Assembly: GCA_002428225.1 (NCBI GenBank)
Contig: DIUD01000053.1
Coordinates: forward strand, 144-26,397
DNA: 26,254 bases
Direction of reading: 5' to 3'
Source: Roseovarius sp. UBA6167
GTDB taxonomy: Bacteria > Pseudomonadota > Alphaproteobacteria > Rhodobacterales > Rhodobacteraceae
How positions within the stretch are numbered: the first letter of the stretch is position 1; the number at the start of each line of letters is the position of its first letter. The notes below the pieces were generated by a model that was given only the letters and a program-made list of their open reading frames with translations, ran no database searches and was not told the DNA's origin. Position numbers and translations under genes: made by a program. Positions 1 through 7,673 of this stretch are shown piece after piece.

Positions 1-1337
1 GCAGAGCCGCCGGCGCTGTCGCCCTCGACGATGAACAACTCGGTGCCCTCGCGCGTGGCGGAGGTGCAATCCACCAGCTTGCCGGGCAGGCGCAGTTTCT
101 TGGTGGCGGTCTTGCGGGCGGTCTCTTTCTCCTGCCGCCGCCGCAGGCGTTCCTCGGCGCGCAGCACCAGAAAATCGAGGATCGCCCCCGCCGATTTGGT
201 ATCCGCCGCCAGCCAGTTGTCGAAATGGTCGCGCACCGCGCCCTCGACCATGCGCGCGGCCTCGGTGGTGGCGAGCCGGTCCTTGGTCTGACCGACGAAT
301 TCCGGCTCGCGGATAAAGCACGAGACCAGCGCGCACCCCCCCGAGAGCAGGTCCTCGCGGGTGATCTGCGCGGCCTTGCGGTTGCCCGCCAATTCGCCAT
401 AGGCCTTGATCCCCTTGAGGATCGCCGCCCAGAACCCGGCCTCGTGGGTGCCACCCTCGGGAGTGGGCACGGTGTTGCAATAGGATTGCAGGAACCCGTC
501 GCGCGAGGGCGTCCAGTTGATCGCCCATTCCACCTTGCCCGGCACGCCGAATTTCTCGCCGAACGCCACCGTGCCGGTGAACGGGCGCTCGGCATAGGTG
601 GTGGCGCCGCCAAGCGTCTCGGCCAGGTAATCGGCAAGGCCGCCGGGGAACCTGAACGTGGCCTCAAGCGGCGTCTCGCCATCGGGGATCGCCGTCTTCC
701 AGCGGATTTCCACGCCCGAGAAAAGATAGGCCTTGGAGCGCGCCATCTTGAACAGCCGCGCGGGCTTGAGCGTGAGCGCGCCGAAAATCTCCGGGTCGGG
801 GTGAAAGGTGACAGAGGTGCCGCGCCGGTTGGGCGCGCTGCCCACCCGCTCCAGCGGCCCCTGCGGCACCCCGCGCGAGAAATTCATGCGGTATAGCTCG
901 CGGCCCCGCGCCACCTCCACGCTGAGGTGATCCGACAGCGCATTGACCACCGACGAGCCGACCCCGTGCAGCCCGCCCGAGGTCTGATAGCTGTCGCCGG
1001 AAAACTTGCCGCCCGCGTTGAGCGTGCAGAAGATGATTTCCAGCGCGCTCTTGCCCGGATCCCTGGGGTGCGGATCGACCGGGATGCCGCGCCCGTTGTC
1101 GCGCACGCTGACATGGCCGTTCTCGTGCAGCTCGACCTCGATCCATGTGGCGTGGCCCGCCACCGCCTCGTCCATCGAGTTGTCGATGATCTCGGCCACC
1201 ATGTGATGCAGCGCCCGGTCATCCTTGCCGCCGATATACATGCCGGGGCGCAGGCGCACATGCTCCATGTCCTCGAGCACCTCAATCGAGGAGGCGTCAT
1301 AGGTGGAGGCGGAGGAAGGGCTCAGGAGATCGTTCAT
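1..1337 (-). CDS. parE: DNA topoisomerase IV subunit B, N-terminal part (cut by left window edge)
   Basis: ParE is the ATPase subunit of topoisomerase IV, which decatenates daughter chromosomes together with ParC. The frame starts at ATG 1337-1335 and is open to the window edge, giving about 445 codons. Near the N-terminus it has the GHKL ATP-site residues (EIIDNSMDEAVAG, then DNGRGIPV), followed by GGLHGVGSSVVNAL for the ATP lid. At the left edge the TOPRIM metal motif EGDSAGGSA is reached. The stretch MYIGGKDDRALHHMVAE is the ParE form; GyrB normally has a GD...GLHH version, so ParE is preferred. The C-terminal TOPRIM remainder is outside the window. It is divergent from the ureohydrolase gene, with 171 bases between the two starts. 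Confidence 0.93.
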   Translation of the reverse strand, partial: MNDLLSPSSASTYDASSIEVLEDMEHVRLRPGMYIGGKDDRALHHMVAEIIDNSMDEAVAGHATWIEVELHENGHVSVRDNGRGIPVDPHPRDPGKSALEIIFCTLNAGGKFSGDSYQTSGGLHGVGSSVVNALSDHLSVEVARGRELYRMNFSRGVPQGPLERVGSAPNRRGTSVTFHPDPEIFGALTLKPARLFKMARSKAYLFSGVEIRWKTAIPDGETPLEATFRFPGGLADYLAETLGGATTYAERPFTGTVAFGEKFGVPGKVEWAINWTPSRDGFLQSYCNTVPTPEGGTHEAGFWAAILKGIKAYGELAGNRKAAQITREDLLSGGCALVSCFIREPEFVGQTKDRLATTEAARMVEGAVRDHFDNWLAADTKSAGAILDFLVLRAEERLRRRQEKETARKTATKKLRLPGKLVDCTSATREGTELFIVEGDSAGGS

Positions 1338-1453
1338 GCCGCTGCTCTTTGCTTTTATGGTTGGCCGCCAATATGACAGAGCGGGCGCGGCGGGGGAAGT
1401 GGCTGCGGCGGATCCATCGCGGGCATATGGCCCTGAACGAGTTTACAGGCGCA

Positions 1454-1493
1454 CAGGACGGGGGCATCCTGCCGGGCAGGATCTTCCCTGCCC
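1454..1493 (+). promoter_or_regulatory. Overlapping hairpins in the leader of the ureohydrolase gene
   Basis: Three inverted repeats overlap just upstream of the ribosome binding site. The first pairs CAGGA (1454-1458) with TCCTG (1467-1471). The second pairs ATCCTGCC (1466-1473) with GGCAGGAT (1475-1482). The third pairs GGGCAGG (1474-1480) with CCTGCCC (1487-1493). Neighbouring hairpins share bases and cannot coexist, an arrangement seen in attenuators and translational switches. The Shine-Dalgarno sequence AAAGGAG follows at 1498-1503. A regulatory role is inference; the pairings are seen directly. Confidence 0.4.
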
Positions 1494-1508
1494 CCGAAAG
1501 GAGCGCCC

Positions 1509-2477
1509 ATGTCCGACACCACCAGCAGCAGCAGCGTCAACCCGACCGCCTCGGACCTTGCCTTTACCCGGCCCGATCCGCGCGGCACCATCGCAGAACC
1601 CGCCTATGCCGGCGCGCTCAGCTTCATGCGCCGGCGCTACAGCCGGGATCTGAGCGGCGCCGATGTGGCGGTCATGGGGGTGCCGTTCGACATGTCGGTG
1701 TCGGGACGATCCGGCGCGCGCCTTGGCCCGCGCGCGATCCGCGCCGCGTCATCCCATATCGCCTGGTCCGCGCCCTGGCCCTGGGCCTTCGACCCGTTCG
1801 AGCGGCTCTCGGTGGTGGATTACGGCGATTGCTTCTTCGATCACGGCTATCCGGCGCAGATCCCCGAGACCATCGCGCAGGCCGCCCGCGACGTGCTGGC
1901 GACGGATAGCGCGCTGCTGACACTGGGGGGCGATCACTTCATCACCTGGCCGCTGCTGAAGGCCCACGCCGAAAAGCACGGCCCCCTCGCCCTCATCCAG
2001 ATCGACGCCCATTCCGACACATGGCAGGACGCGCCGGGCCGCATCGACCACGGCACGATGCTCTGGCACGCGCTGCGCGAGGGGCTGGTCATACCGCAAG
2101 CCTCGGTTCAGGTGGGCATCCGCACCCATAATCCCGATCCGCTGGGCCTGCATGTGATCGACGCGCGCGAGGTGCACCTGAGCGGCCCCGAAGCGGTGGC
2201 GGCGAAGGTGCGCGGCATTGTCGGCAACCGCCCCTGCTACCTCACCTTCGACATCGACGCGCTCGACCCGTCGATGGCGCCCGGCACCGGCACGCCGGTC
2301 ATCGGCGGGCTTACCACGTTTCAGGCGCAGGAGATCCTGCGCGGGCTGGAAGGGATCGCGCTGCGGGGGATGGACGTGGTCGAGGTTGCCCCCGCCTATG
2401 ACGTGTCGGAGATCACCGCGCTGGCGGCGGCAACGCTCGCCTGCGACCTGCTCGCGCTTTACGCGGCCGGGCACTAG
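1509..2477 (+). CDS. speB: Agmatinase-type ureohydrolase
   Basis: The 322-residue protein belongs to the arginase/agmatinase family, which hydrolyses a guanidino group to release urea; for agmatinase the product is putrescine. All binuclear manganese ligands are in place: GGDHF with His143, DAHSDT with Asp166, His168 and Asp170, and DIDALDP with Asp248 and Asp250. The signature SMAPGTGTP follows the last pair. ATG 1509 is preceded by AAAGGAG at a good distance. Length fits the family. Substrate cannot be fixed from sequence: guanidinobutyrase and guanidinopropionase look alike, so agmatine is the default assignment. It is a single gene with no polyamine partner nearby. Confidence 0.87.
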   Translation: MSDTTSSSSVNPTASDLAFTRPDPRGTIAEPAYAGALSFMRRRYSRDLSGADVAVMGVPFDMSVSGRSGARLGPRAIRAASSHIAWSAPWPWAFDPFERLSVVDYGDCFFDHGYPAQIPETIAQAARDVLATDSALLTLGGDHFITWPLLKAHAEKHGPLALIQIDAHSDTWQDAPGRIDHGTMLWHALREGLVIPQASVQVGIRTHNPDPLGLHVIDAREVHLSGPEAVAAKVRGIVGNRPCYLTFDIDALDPSMAPGTGTPVIGGLTTFQAQEILRGLEGIALRGMDVVEVAPAYDVSEITALAAATLACDLLALYAAGH

Positions 2478-2495
2478 CCCCTGCAAGGAAAGACC

Positions 2496-2511
2496 CCCGG
2501 CCGATGCCGGG
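2496..2511. terminator. Short hairpin after the ureohydrolase gene
   Basis: CCCGGC (2496-2501) pairs with GCCGGG (2506-2511) around a CGAT loop, starting 18 bases after the stop codon. There is no T run, so this is only a weak terminator candidate. Confidence 0.25.
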
Positions 2512-2527
2512 ACCAGTCCGACCGGGA

Positions 2528-2553
2528 GGTTCACATATTACCATATGTGAACC
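2528..2553. terminator. Perfect 11-bp inverted repeat between convergent genes
   Basis: GGTTCACATAT (2528-2538) and ATATGTGAACC (2543-2553) are perfectly complementary around the four-base loop TACC. The element lies between the convergent ureohydrolase and response regulator genes and is markedly richer in A and T than its surroundings. Its place suggests a bidirectional terminator, but neither side has a T run. A protein-binding palindrome is an equally possible reading. Confidence 0.4.
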
Positions 2554-2613
2554 ACTGCATATCAATCGTGAAACCCAGAGACGACTTTGATCCTGGTCAA
2601 TCGACCGTGGCTG

Positions 2614-3300
2614 TCAGACCACAAGGCGATAGCCGCCCGATTCCGTCACCAGCAGGCGGGCATTGCCGGGATCGGGCTCTATCTTCTGACGCAGGCGGTA
2701 GATATGGGTTTCGAGCGTGTGGGTCGTCACCCCCGCGTTATAGCCCCAGACCTCGTGCAACAGAACATCGCGCGCCACCACGCCTTCGGGCGCGCGGTAG
2801 AGGAACTTGAGGATATTGGTTTCCTTCTCGGTCAGGCGCACCTTGCGCTCGTCCTCGGTTACCAGCATCTTCATCGCGGGCTTGAACGTATAGGGGCCAA
2901 GCTGGAACACCGCATCCTCGGATTGCTCGTGCTGGCGCAATTGCGCGCGGATGCGCGCCAGAAGCACCGGAAACTTGAACGGCTTGGCGATATAGTCGTT
3001 CGCGCCCGCATCGAGCCCGAGGATCGTGTCGGCGTCGCCATCGTGGCCGGTCAGCATCAGGATGGGCGATTTGACGCCTTGCTTGCGCATCAGGCGGCAC
3101 AGCTCGCGCCCGTCGGTATCGGGCAGGCCCACGTCAAGGATCACGAGATCATGGACCATGTCCTTGATCCGGCTCATCGCATCAACGCCAGAAGCCGCCT
3201 CGAACACGTCGAATTCCTCGGTCATGACAAGCTGTTCGCCCAGCGCCTCGCGCAGGTCGTCGTCATCGTCCACCAGAAGTATCTTTCTGACTTGTGCCAT
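2614..3300 (-). CDS. OmpR/PhoB-family response regulator
   Basis: The 228-residue protein has an N-terminal receiver domain and a C-terminal winged-helix DNA-binding domain. The receiver shows the acidic cluster DDDDD (11-15), phospho-acceptor Asp56 in VILDVGLP, Thr84 in LMLTGHD and Lys106 in AKPF. The output domain contains RLTEKETNILKFLY and ends with the recognition helix HTLETHIYRLRQKIE. ATG 3300 is chosen because GAGGAA precedes it; an in-frame start at 3408 adds residues without family resemblance. No sensor kinase is adjacent. The style resembles the conserved orphan regulators of Rhodobacterales such as CenR, a cell-envelope regulator, but that name is a guess. It is divergent from ribA. 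Confidence 0.88.
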   Translation of the reverse strand: MAQVRKILLVDDDDDLREALGEQLVMTEEFDVFEAASGVDAMSRIKDMVHDLVILDVGLPDTDGRELCRLMRKQGVKSPILMLTGHDGDADTILGLDAGANDYIAKPFKFPVLLARIRAQLRQHEQSEDAVFQLGPYTFKPAMKMLVTEDERKVRLTEKETNILKFLYRAPEGVVARDVLLHEVWGYNAGVTTHTLETHIYRLRQKIEPDPGNARLLVTESGGYRLVV

Positions 3301-3456
3301 GGTCCGTTCCTCTTGCTGTCGGGCAACATGCCGCAAACCGCCCCTTGCCGGCAAGAGCGACGACATGCGCCTCACGGCCACGTGTTGCGGCGCGAGCGTT
3401 TCTTTCAATTCGTTACAATATACGGTAATCGGATGTCATTACGACGGAGAAAACGC

Positions 3457-4548
3457 ATGGGGCTTTCGCCCGACATCATCGAAATCCTTGCCCGCGCGCG
3501 GGCGGATCTGCGCATGGGTGTGCCGGTCGTGCTGCATGACCGGGACGGCGCGGCGCTGGTCATGGCCGCCGAGACGCTGGACGCGCAGCGGCTGGCGGAC
3601 CTTCAGGCATTGGGCGGCGCGCCGGTCCTTGCCATCACCGCGCGCCGCGCGGCGACGCTCAAGGCGCGCGCCTATGACGACGATCTGGCGCGGGTGGCGC
3701 TGCCGCCCGATGCGCGCCTCGCCTGGGTGCTGGCGGTGGCCGATCCGGCGGACGATCTGCGTGTGCCGATGAAAGGCCCGCTCATCTCGGTGCGCGGCGG
3801 TGATGCGCATCTGCACCGGCTGGCGATCCTGCTGGCCAAGACCGCGCGCCTCCTGCCCGCGGCGCTCGTGCTCGATCTGGCCGAGGGAGCGGGCTTTGCC
3901 GCCGCGCAAGGGCTGACGCTGATCGACGCGGCCGCCGCCCTGCCCCGCCTCGCCGAGACCAGCCCGCTCAACCCGGTGGTGAGCGCGCGCCTGCCGCTCA
4001 GCGTATCCGAGGCCGGGCGCCTGCACGTCTTTCGCCCCGAGGATGGCGGCGAGGAGCATTACGCCATCGAGATCGGCCAGCCCGATCGCGCGGCACCGGT
4101 GCTGGCGCGGCTCCATTCGGCCTGCTTCACCGGCGATCTGATGGGCTCTCTCAAATGCGATTGCGGCCCGCAGCTGCGCGGCGCGCTGGCGCAGATGGGG
4201 GCAGAAGGCGCGGGCGTGCTGCTTTATCTCAATCAGGAGGGGCGCGGCATCGGCCTTGCCAACAAGATGCGCGCCTATTCGTTGCAGGATCAGGGCTTTG
4301 ACACGGTCGAGGCCAATCATCGCCTCGGCTTCGAGGATGACGAGCGCGATTTCCGCATCGGCGCCGAGATCCTGCGGCGGATGGGGTTTTCCTCGGTGCG
4401 GCTGATGACCAACAACCCTGCAAAGCTCGCCATGATGGCGCAGAACGGCATCGAAGTGGCCGAGCGCGTGCCCCTCAAACTGGGCGAGAACCCGCACAAC
4501 CACGCCTATCTTGCCACCAAGGCGGCGAAATCGGGGCATCTGCTGTGA
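3457..4548 (+). CDS. ribA: GTP cyclohydrolase II with degenerate DHBP-synthase-like N-terminal domain
   Basis: RibA opens the GTP ring in the first step of riboflavin synthesis. The C-terminal half (from about residue 165) carries RLHSACFTGDLMGSLKCDCG with the three zinc-binding cysteines, then YLNQEGRGIGLANKMRAY and RLMTNNPAKL, all family signatures. The first 155 or so residues resemble the RibB (DHBP synthase) fold (LVMAAETLDAQ, AITARRAATL), but the acidic EDREN-type loop reads HDRDGAA and the RGGHTEA catalytic stretch reads RGGDAHL, so that half is probably inactive. ATG 3457 is chosen for its upstream GGAGA; the frame is open far upstream, but that part is antisense to the response regulator. 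Length is 363 residues. Confidence 0.9.
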   Translation: MGLSPDIIEILARARADLRMGVPVVLHDRDGAALVMAAETLDAQRLADLQALGGAPVLAITARRAATLKARAYDDDLARVALPPDARLAWVLAVADPADDLRVPMKGPLISVRGGDAHLHRLAILLAKTARLLPAALVLDLAEGAGFAAAQGLTLIDAAAALPRLAETSPLNPVVSARLPLSVSEAGRLHVFRPEDGGEEHYAIEIGQPDRAAPVLARLHSACFTGDLMGSLKCDCGPQLRGALAQMGAEGAGVLLYLNQEGRGIGLANKMRAYSLQDQGFDTVEANHRLGFEDDERDFRIGAEILRRMGFSSVRLMTNNPAKLAMMAQNGIEVAERVPLKLGENPHNHAYLATKAAKSGHLL

Positions 4549-4643
4549 CGCGCCCCGCCTGACAGTGGCACCGGAGGGGGGCGGTATTGCCATGCAGGCC
4601 GCCGTCGGGTTAGGCTCGGGGCAGACACGAAAGGGAGAACACG

Positions 4644-5336
4644 ATGCGCATCCTCTGGCTTGGCCACAGTTCATTCCGTATCGAGATCGGCGGGCAGGTC
4701 CTGCTGATTGATCCTTGGCTCAACGGCAATCCGATGCTGCCCGAGGAGAGCCACGCGGCCGCGACCGAGGGGGCCACGCATATCCTCGTGACCCACGCCC
4801 ATTTCGACCATGTGGCCGATGTGCTGCCGCTGGCAAAGCGGCTTGGCGTGCCGGTGGCGGGGCAGTATGATCTGATGTCCTTCTGGGCCGAGAAGGAGGG
4901 GATCGAGACGGTCGGATTCAACAAGGGCGGCACGGTCGATCTGGACGGCGTCAAGGTGACGATGGTGCACGCGACCCATTCCACCTCGATCGCCACGCCC
5001 GACGGCCCGCAGGTCACGGGCAGCGAATGCGGCTACATGATCGCCGGCGAGGGCCATGTGATCTATGTCTCGGGCGATACCGACGTGATGGCCGACATGG
5101 GCGTGTTCAACGCACTTCACAAGCCCGATATCGGCATCCTGTGCGCCGGCGGATATTTCACCATGGACATGCGCCGCGCGGCCTATGCGGCGAAGACCTT
5201 CTTTGATTTCAAGGTGGTGATCCCGTGCCACTACCGCACCTTCCCGCCGCTGGAACAATCGGCGGCGGCGCTTGTGGAGGCTTTGCCGGGGGTCCGGGTG
5301 ATCGAGCCGGACGTCATGACGGCGATCGAGATCTGA
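4644..5336 (+). CDS. UPF0173-family metal-dependent hydrolase (metallo-beta-lactamase fold)
   Basis: The 230-residue protein starts MRILWLGHSSF and has the metal-binding motif HAHFDH at residues 51-56, the second-sphere SGDTD near residue 145 and a late PCHYRTFPP histidine, all in the order of the metallo-beta-lactamase fold. Family UPF0173 proteins are UlaG-like, cytoplasmic and of unknown substrate. ATG 4644 is preceded by AAAGGGAG. It follows ribA by 95 bases in the same direction, so co-transcription is possible but not shown. Confidence 0.87.
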   Translation: MRILWLGHSSFRIEIGGQVLLIDPWLNGNPMLPEESHAAATEGATHILVTHAHFDHVADVLPLAKRLGVPVAGQYDLMSFWAEKEGIETVGFNKGGTVDLDGVKVTMVHATHSTSIATPDGPQVTGSECGYMIAGEGHVIYVSGDTDVMADMGVFNALHKPDIGILCAGGYFTMDMRRAAYAAKTFFDFKVVIPCHYRTFPPLEQSAAALVEALPGVRVIEPDVMTAIEI

Positions 5337-5343
5337 CGAATGC

Positions 5344-5390
5344 GTGGGGGCGCCGCCCCCACACCCCCGGGATATTTGTGGCAAGATGAA
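5344..5390. repeat. Intergenic hairpin plus GATATTT..GGCAAGATGAA motif, copy 1
   Basis: GTGGGGGC (5344-5351) pairs with GCCCCCAC (5355-5362), a likely bidirectional terminator between the convergent UPF0173 gene and rluB. Directly after it, 5371-5390 reads GATATTTGTGGCAAGATGAA on the + strand. The same 20-base block, 18 of 20 identical, occurs at 16243-16262 on the - strand, again next to a hairpin in a convergent gap. From memory, similar CCCGGGATATTT blocks are common in Rhodobacterales genomes. Confidence 0.6.
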
Positions 5391-5391
5391 A

Positions 5392-6189
5392 TCAGGCGCG
5401 CGGGCGGCGGCTGCGCTGTGGTGTGGCTTTCGGCTTGAGCGGCGCGGGGGCGTCCGGCGCGGTGAGGCCAAGCTGGTCGCGCAGCACGCGGGCGCGGATT
5501 TCCTCGACCGCGCCGGGGGCGAGCTTGCCAAGCTGGAAGGGGCCGTAGGAGAGGCGGATGAGGCGGTTGACCACCAGCCCCACCGCCTCCATCGCGCGGC
5601 GTATCTCGCGGTTCCTGCCCTCGCGGATCGCCACCGTGATCCAGGCATTGGCGCCTTTCTGGCGGTCGAGCGTGACGGTCATCGGCTGGAATCGCTCGGC
5701 CCCGAGCGTGAGCCCCTTGCGCAGCGGCTCGAACGTGGCATCCGAGGGCGTGCCGTTGACGCGCACACGGTAGCGGCGCAGCCAGCCGGTCGAGGGCAGT
5801 TCCAGCCGCCGCTTGAGTTCGCCATCGTTGGTGAGCAGCAAAAGCCCCTCGGAGTTGAGGTCGAGCCGGCCCACGCTGACCACGCGGGGCATGTCCCCGG
5901 GCAGGTCGTCATAGATGGTGGGGCGGCCCTTTTCGTCGCGGCTGGTGGTCACGCGGCCCCTGGGCTTGTGATAAAGCCAGAGGCGGGCAGGTTCGGGCGC
6001 GTCGAGCGCGCGGCCGTCCACCGCGATGCGGTCGGCGGCGGTGACGTTGAGCGCGGGCGAGGCGATCTTTTGCCCGTTCACGGTGACGCGGCCCTCGGCG
6101 ATGAGGCGTTCGGCATCGCGGCGGCTGGCGCGGCCCGACCGGGCGATGACCTTGGCGATACGCTCGCCCTGTGGGGGGGTGGTGTTCAT
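5392..6189 (-). CDS. rluB: rRNA large-subunit pseudouridine synthase, RluB/RsuA type
   Basis: This 265-residue enzyme isomerises uridine to pseudouridine in rRNA; RluB acts on 23S rRNA helix 89. The N-terminal 60 residues form an S4 RNA-binding domain (RIAKVIARSGRASRRDAERLI). The catalytic block VGRLDLNSEGLLLLTND holds Asp110, and EGRNREIRRAMEAVG is the RsuA/RluB/RluE-family signature. The last 20 residues are basic and Pro/Arg-rich. Start ATG 6189 fits homologue length, but ATG 6207 in the same frame is possible and neither has a good ribosome binding site. RluB rather than RluE or RsuA is inferred from length and motif wording. Confidence 0.85.
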   Translation of the reverse strand: MNTTPPQGERIAKVIARSGRASRRDAERLIAEGRVTVNGQKIASPALNVTAADRIAVDGRALDAPEPARLWLYHKPRGRVTTSRDEKGRPTIYDDLPGDMPRVVSVGRLDLNSEGLLLLTNDGELKRRLELPSTGWLRRYRVRVNGTPSDATFEPLRKGLTLGAERFQPMTVTLDRQKGANAWITVAIREGRNREIRRAMEAVGLVVNRLIRLSYGPFQLGKLAPGAVEEIRARVLRDQLGLTAPDAPAPLKPKATPQRSRRPRA

Positions 6190-6251
6190 GGGGCGGCCAT
6201 AGCGCAAAGCCGGGGCTTGCGAAAGGGCCGTGCGCGGGCGACAAGCGCGCC

Positions 6252-6707
6252 ATGGTGTTTCGCAGCCATATGCGCGCCGCGCTTGACGAGGCGCGGGCCG
6301 CCGCCCGGCGCGGCGAGGTGCCCGTGGGCGCGGTGGTGGTCGCGCCCTCGGGTCGGATCGTGGCGCGGGCGGGCAACCGGACGCGCGAGCTGAGCGACCC
6401 GACGGCCCATGCGGAGATCCTCGCGCTGCGGCTGGCCTGTGCGGCGGCGGGGTCCGAGCGGCTTGTCGGCCATGATCTCTACGTGACGCTGGAGCCGTGC
6501 GCGATGTGTGCGGCGGCGATTTCCGTGGCGCGGATCGCGCGGCTTTATTATGGCGCGGCCGATCCGAAATCGGGCGGGGTGGCGCAGGGGGCGCGGGTGT
6601 TCACCCATCCGCAATGCCACCATGCGCCCGAGGTCTATGACGGGATCGGGGCGGGCGAGGCGGAGGCGCTGTTGCGCACGTTTTTTACCGCGCGGCGCGC
6701 GCTATAA
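6252..6707 (+). CDS. tadA: tRNA adenosine(34) deaminase
   Basis: TadA converts adenosine to inosine at the wobble position of tRNA-Arg(ACG). The 151-residue protein has the zinc and proton-shuttle motif HAE (His53, Glu55) and PCAMC (Cys83, Cys86), in the usual nucleoside deaminase spacing, with EVPVGAVVV in the N-terminal sheet. ATG 6252 gives the usual N-terminus; an internal Met seven codons in is possible. It diverges from rluB with 62 bases between the starts. Its TAA stop overlaps the 3' end of the convergent LysR gene by six bases. Confidence 0.92.
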   Translation: MVFRSHMRAALDEARAAARRGEVPVGAVVVAPSGRIVARAGNRTRELSDPTAHAEILALRLACAAAGSERLVGHDLYVTLEPCAMCAAAISVARIARLYYGAADPKSGGVAQGARVFTHPQCHHAPEVYDGIGAGEAEALLRTFFTARRAL

Positions 6708-7667
6708 CAGCATCAGCCCCGAGGCCAGGAACGGGTGGCGCGCGACGGCAGGCCCGACCACGGTCTCTTGCAGCACCGGTTTGAGACGCGCGGCGATCCT
6801 CGCCGGCATGTCCTGCAACATGCCCTTGCGGGCGGTCACGCTGATCGTGCGGGTGAGCGGTGCGAGCGGCAGTTCCATCACGTCGATCTGATCGGCGAAG
6901 CGGCGCGCACGCATGAGCGCGAGCGGCGTCAGAATCGCCCAGCCCGCCCCCTGCCCCACCAGCGCAAGGATGGAGTGGTAGCTGTCAAGCTCGAACCTGT
7001 AGGGCAGGCTGAGGCCCTCGCGCGCGAGATGAGCCGAGATGAGCCGGCCCATATAGTGGCGCTGCGTGTACTGGATGAGCGGCAGGCGTTTCAATTCGCG
7101 CAGAAGATCGCGCTCGGGGCGGATCGCGCCCTTGGGGGCGACCACCACGAAACATTCGCGCAGGACGGGATGCACCTCGGTCCAGTCATCGCCATCGCCA
7201 AGTTCCGAGGCGACGATGATGTCGAGCGCGCGCGCGTCAAGCTGGTCGTAGAGATGATGGCTTGCCCCGGTTTCCAGAAGGAACTGGCAGCCCTTGAGGT
7301 CGTCGGCCATATGGGTGAGCAGGTGCGGCGTCACATCGGCCTCGAGATCCTCGATCGTGCCGAGGCGAAAGCGGGTGAGCGTCGAGAGATGCGACATCGC
7401 AAGCTCGGCGCGGGCCTGCGCCGCCTCGTCGAGGATCGCCCGGGCGCGGCGGTGCATGATCTCGCCCGCGGGCGTGAGGCGGATGGGGCGATTGTTGCGT
7501 TGCAGGAGGGTCGCGCCGATTGCGCCTTCGAGGTTGGTGAGTTGCTGGCTCACCGCCGAGGGGCTGGCCCCCAATCGGCGGGCGGCGGCGGAAATCGACC
7601 GCTCGTCGGCGGCGGCCATGAACACCTCGATCGCCCAGAGGGTGATCCGCCCGCGACCCTCGGCCAT
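6702..7667 (-). CDS. LysR-family transcriptional regulator
   Basis: The 321-residue protein has an N-terminal winged helix-turn-helix (residues about 8-65, with SISAAARRLGASPSAVSQQLTNLE and RPIRLTPAGE split by the wing) and a periplasmic-binding-protein-like effector domain. Target and ligand are unknown. The start lies six bases after the phaR stop, so it is probably the distal gene of a phaR operon. The upstream AAGTAGG is a weak ribosome binding site overlapping the phaR stop codon, suggesting coupled translation. The 3' end overlaps the convergent tadA by six bases. Confidence 0.88.
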   Translation of the reverse strand: MAEGRGRITLWAIEVFMAAADERSISAAARRLGASPSAVSQQLTNLEGAIGATLLQRNNRPIRLTPAGEIMHRRARAILDEAAQARAELAMSHLSTLTRFRLGTIEDLEADVTPHLLTHMADDLKGCQFLLETGASHHLYDQLDARALDIIVASELGDGDDWTEVHPVLRECFVVVAPKGAIRPERDLLRELKRLPLIQYTQRHYMGRLISAHLAREGLSLPYRFELDSYHSILALVGQGAGWAILTPLALMRARRFADQIDVMELPLAPLTRTISVTARKGMLQDMPARIAARLKPVLQETVVGPAVARHPFLASGLMLL

Positions 7668-7673
7668 CGCGGC

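Noticed and set aside
1440..1508. A guanidine (mini-ykkC type) riboswitch before the ureohydrolase gene
   Set aside because: The two hairpins with ACGR loops expected of that class are not present in the required arrangement; only general overlapping hairpins are seen.
2587..4548. A 653-codon open frame that would make a giant RibA fusion
   Set aside because: The first 290 codons are antisense to the response regulator and show no family resemblance; the real start at 3457 has a ribosome binding site.
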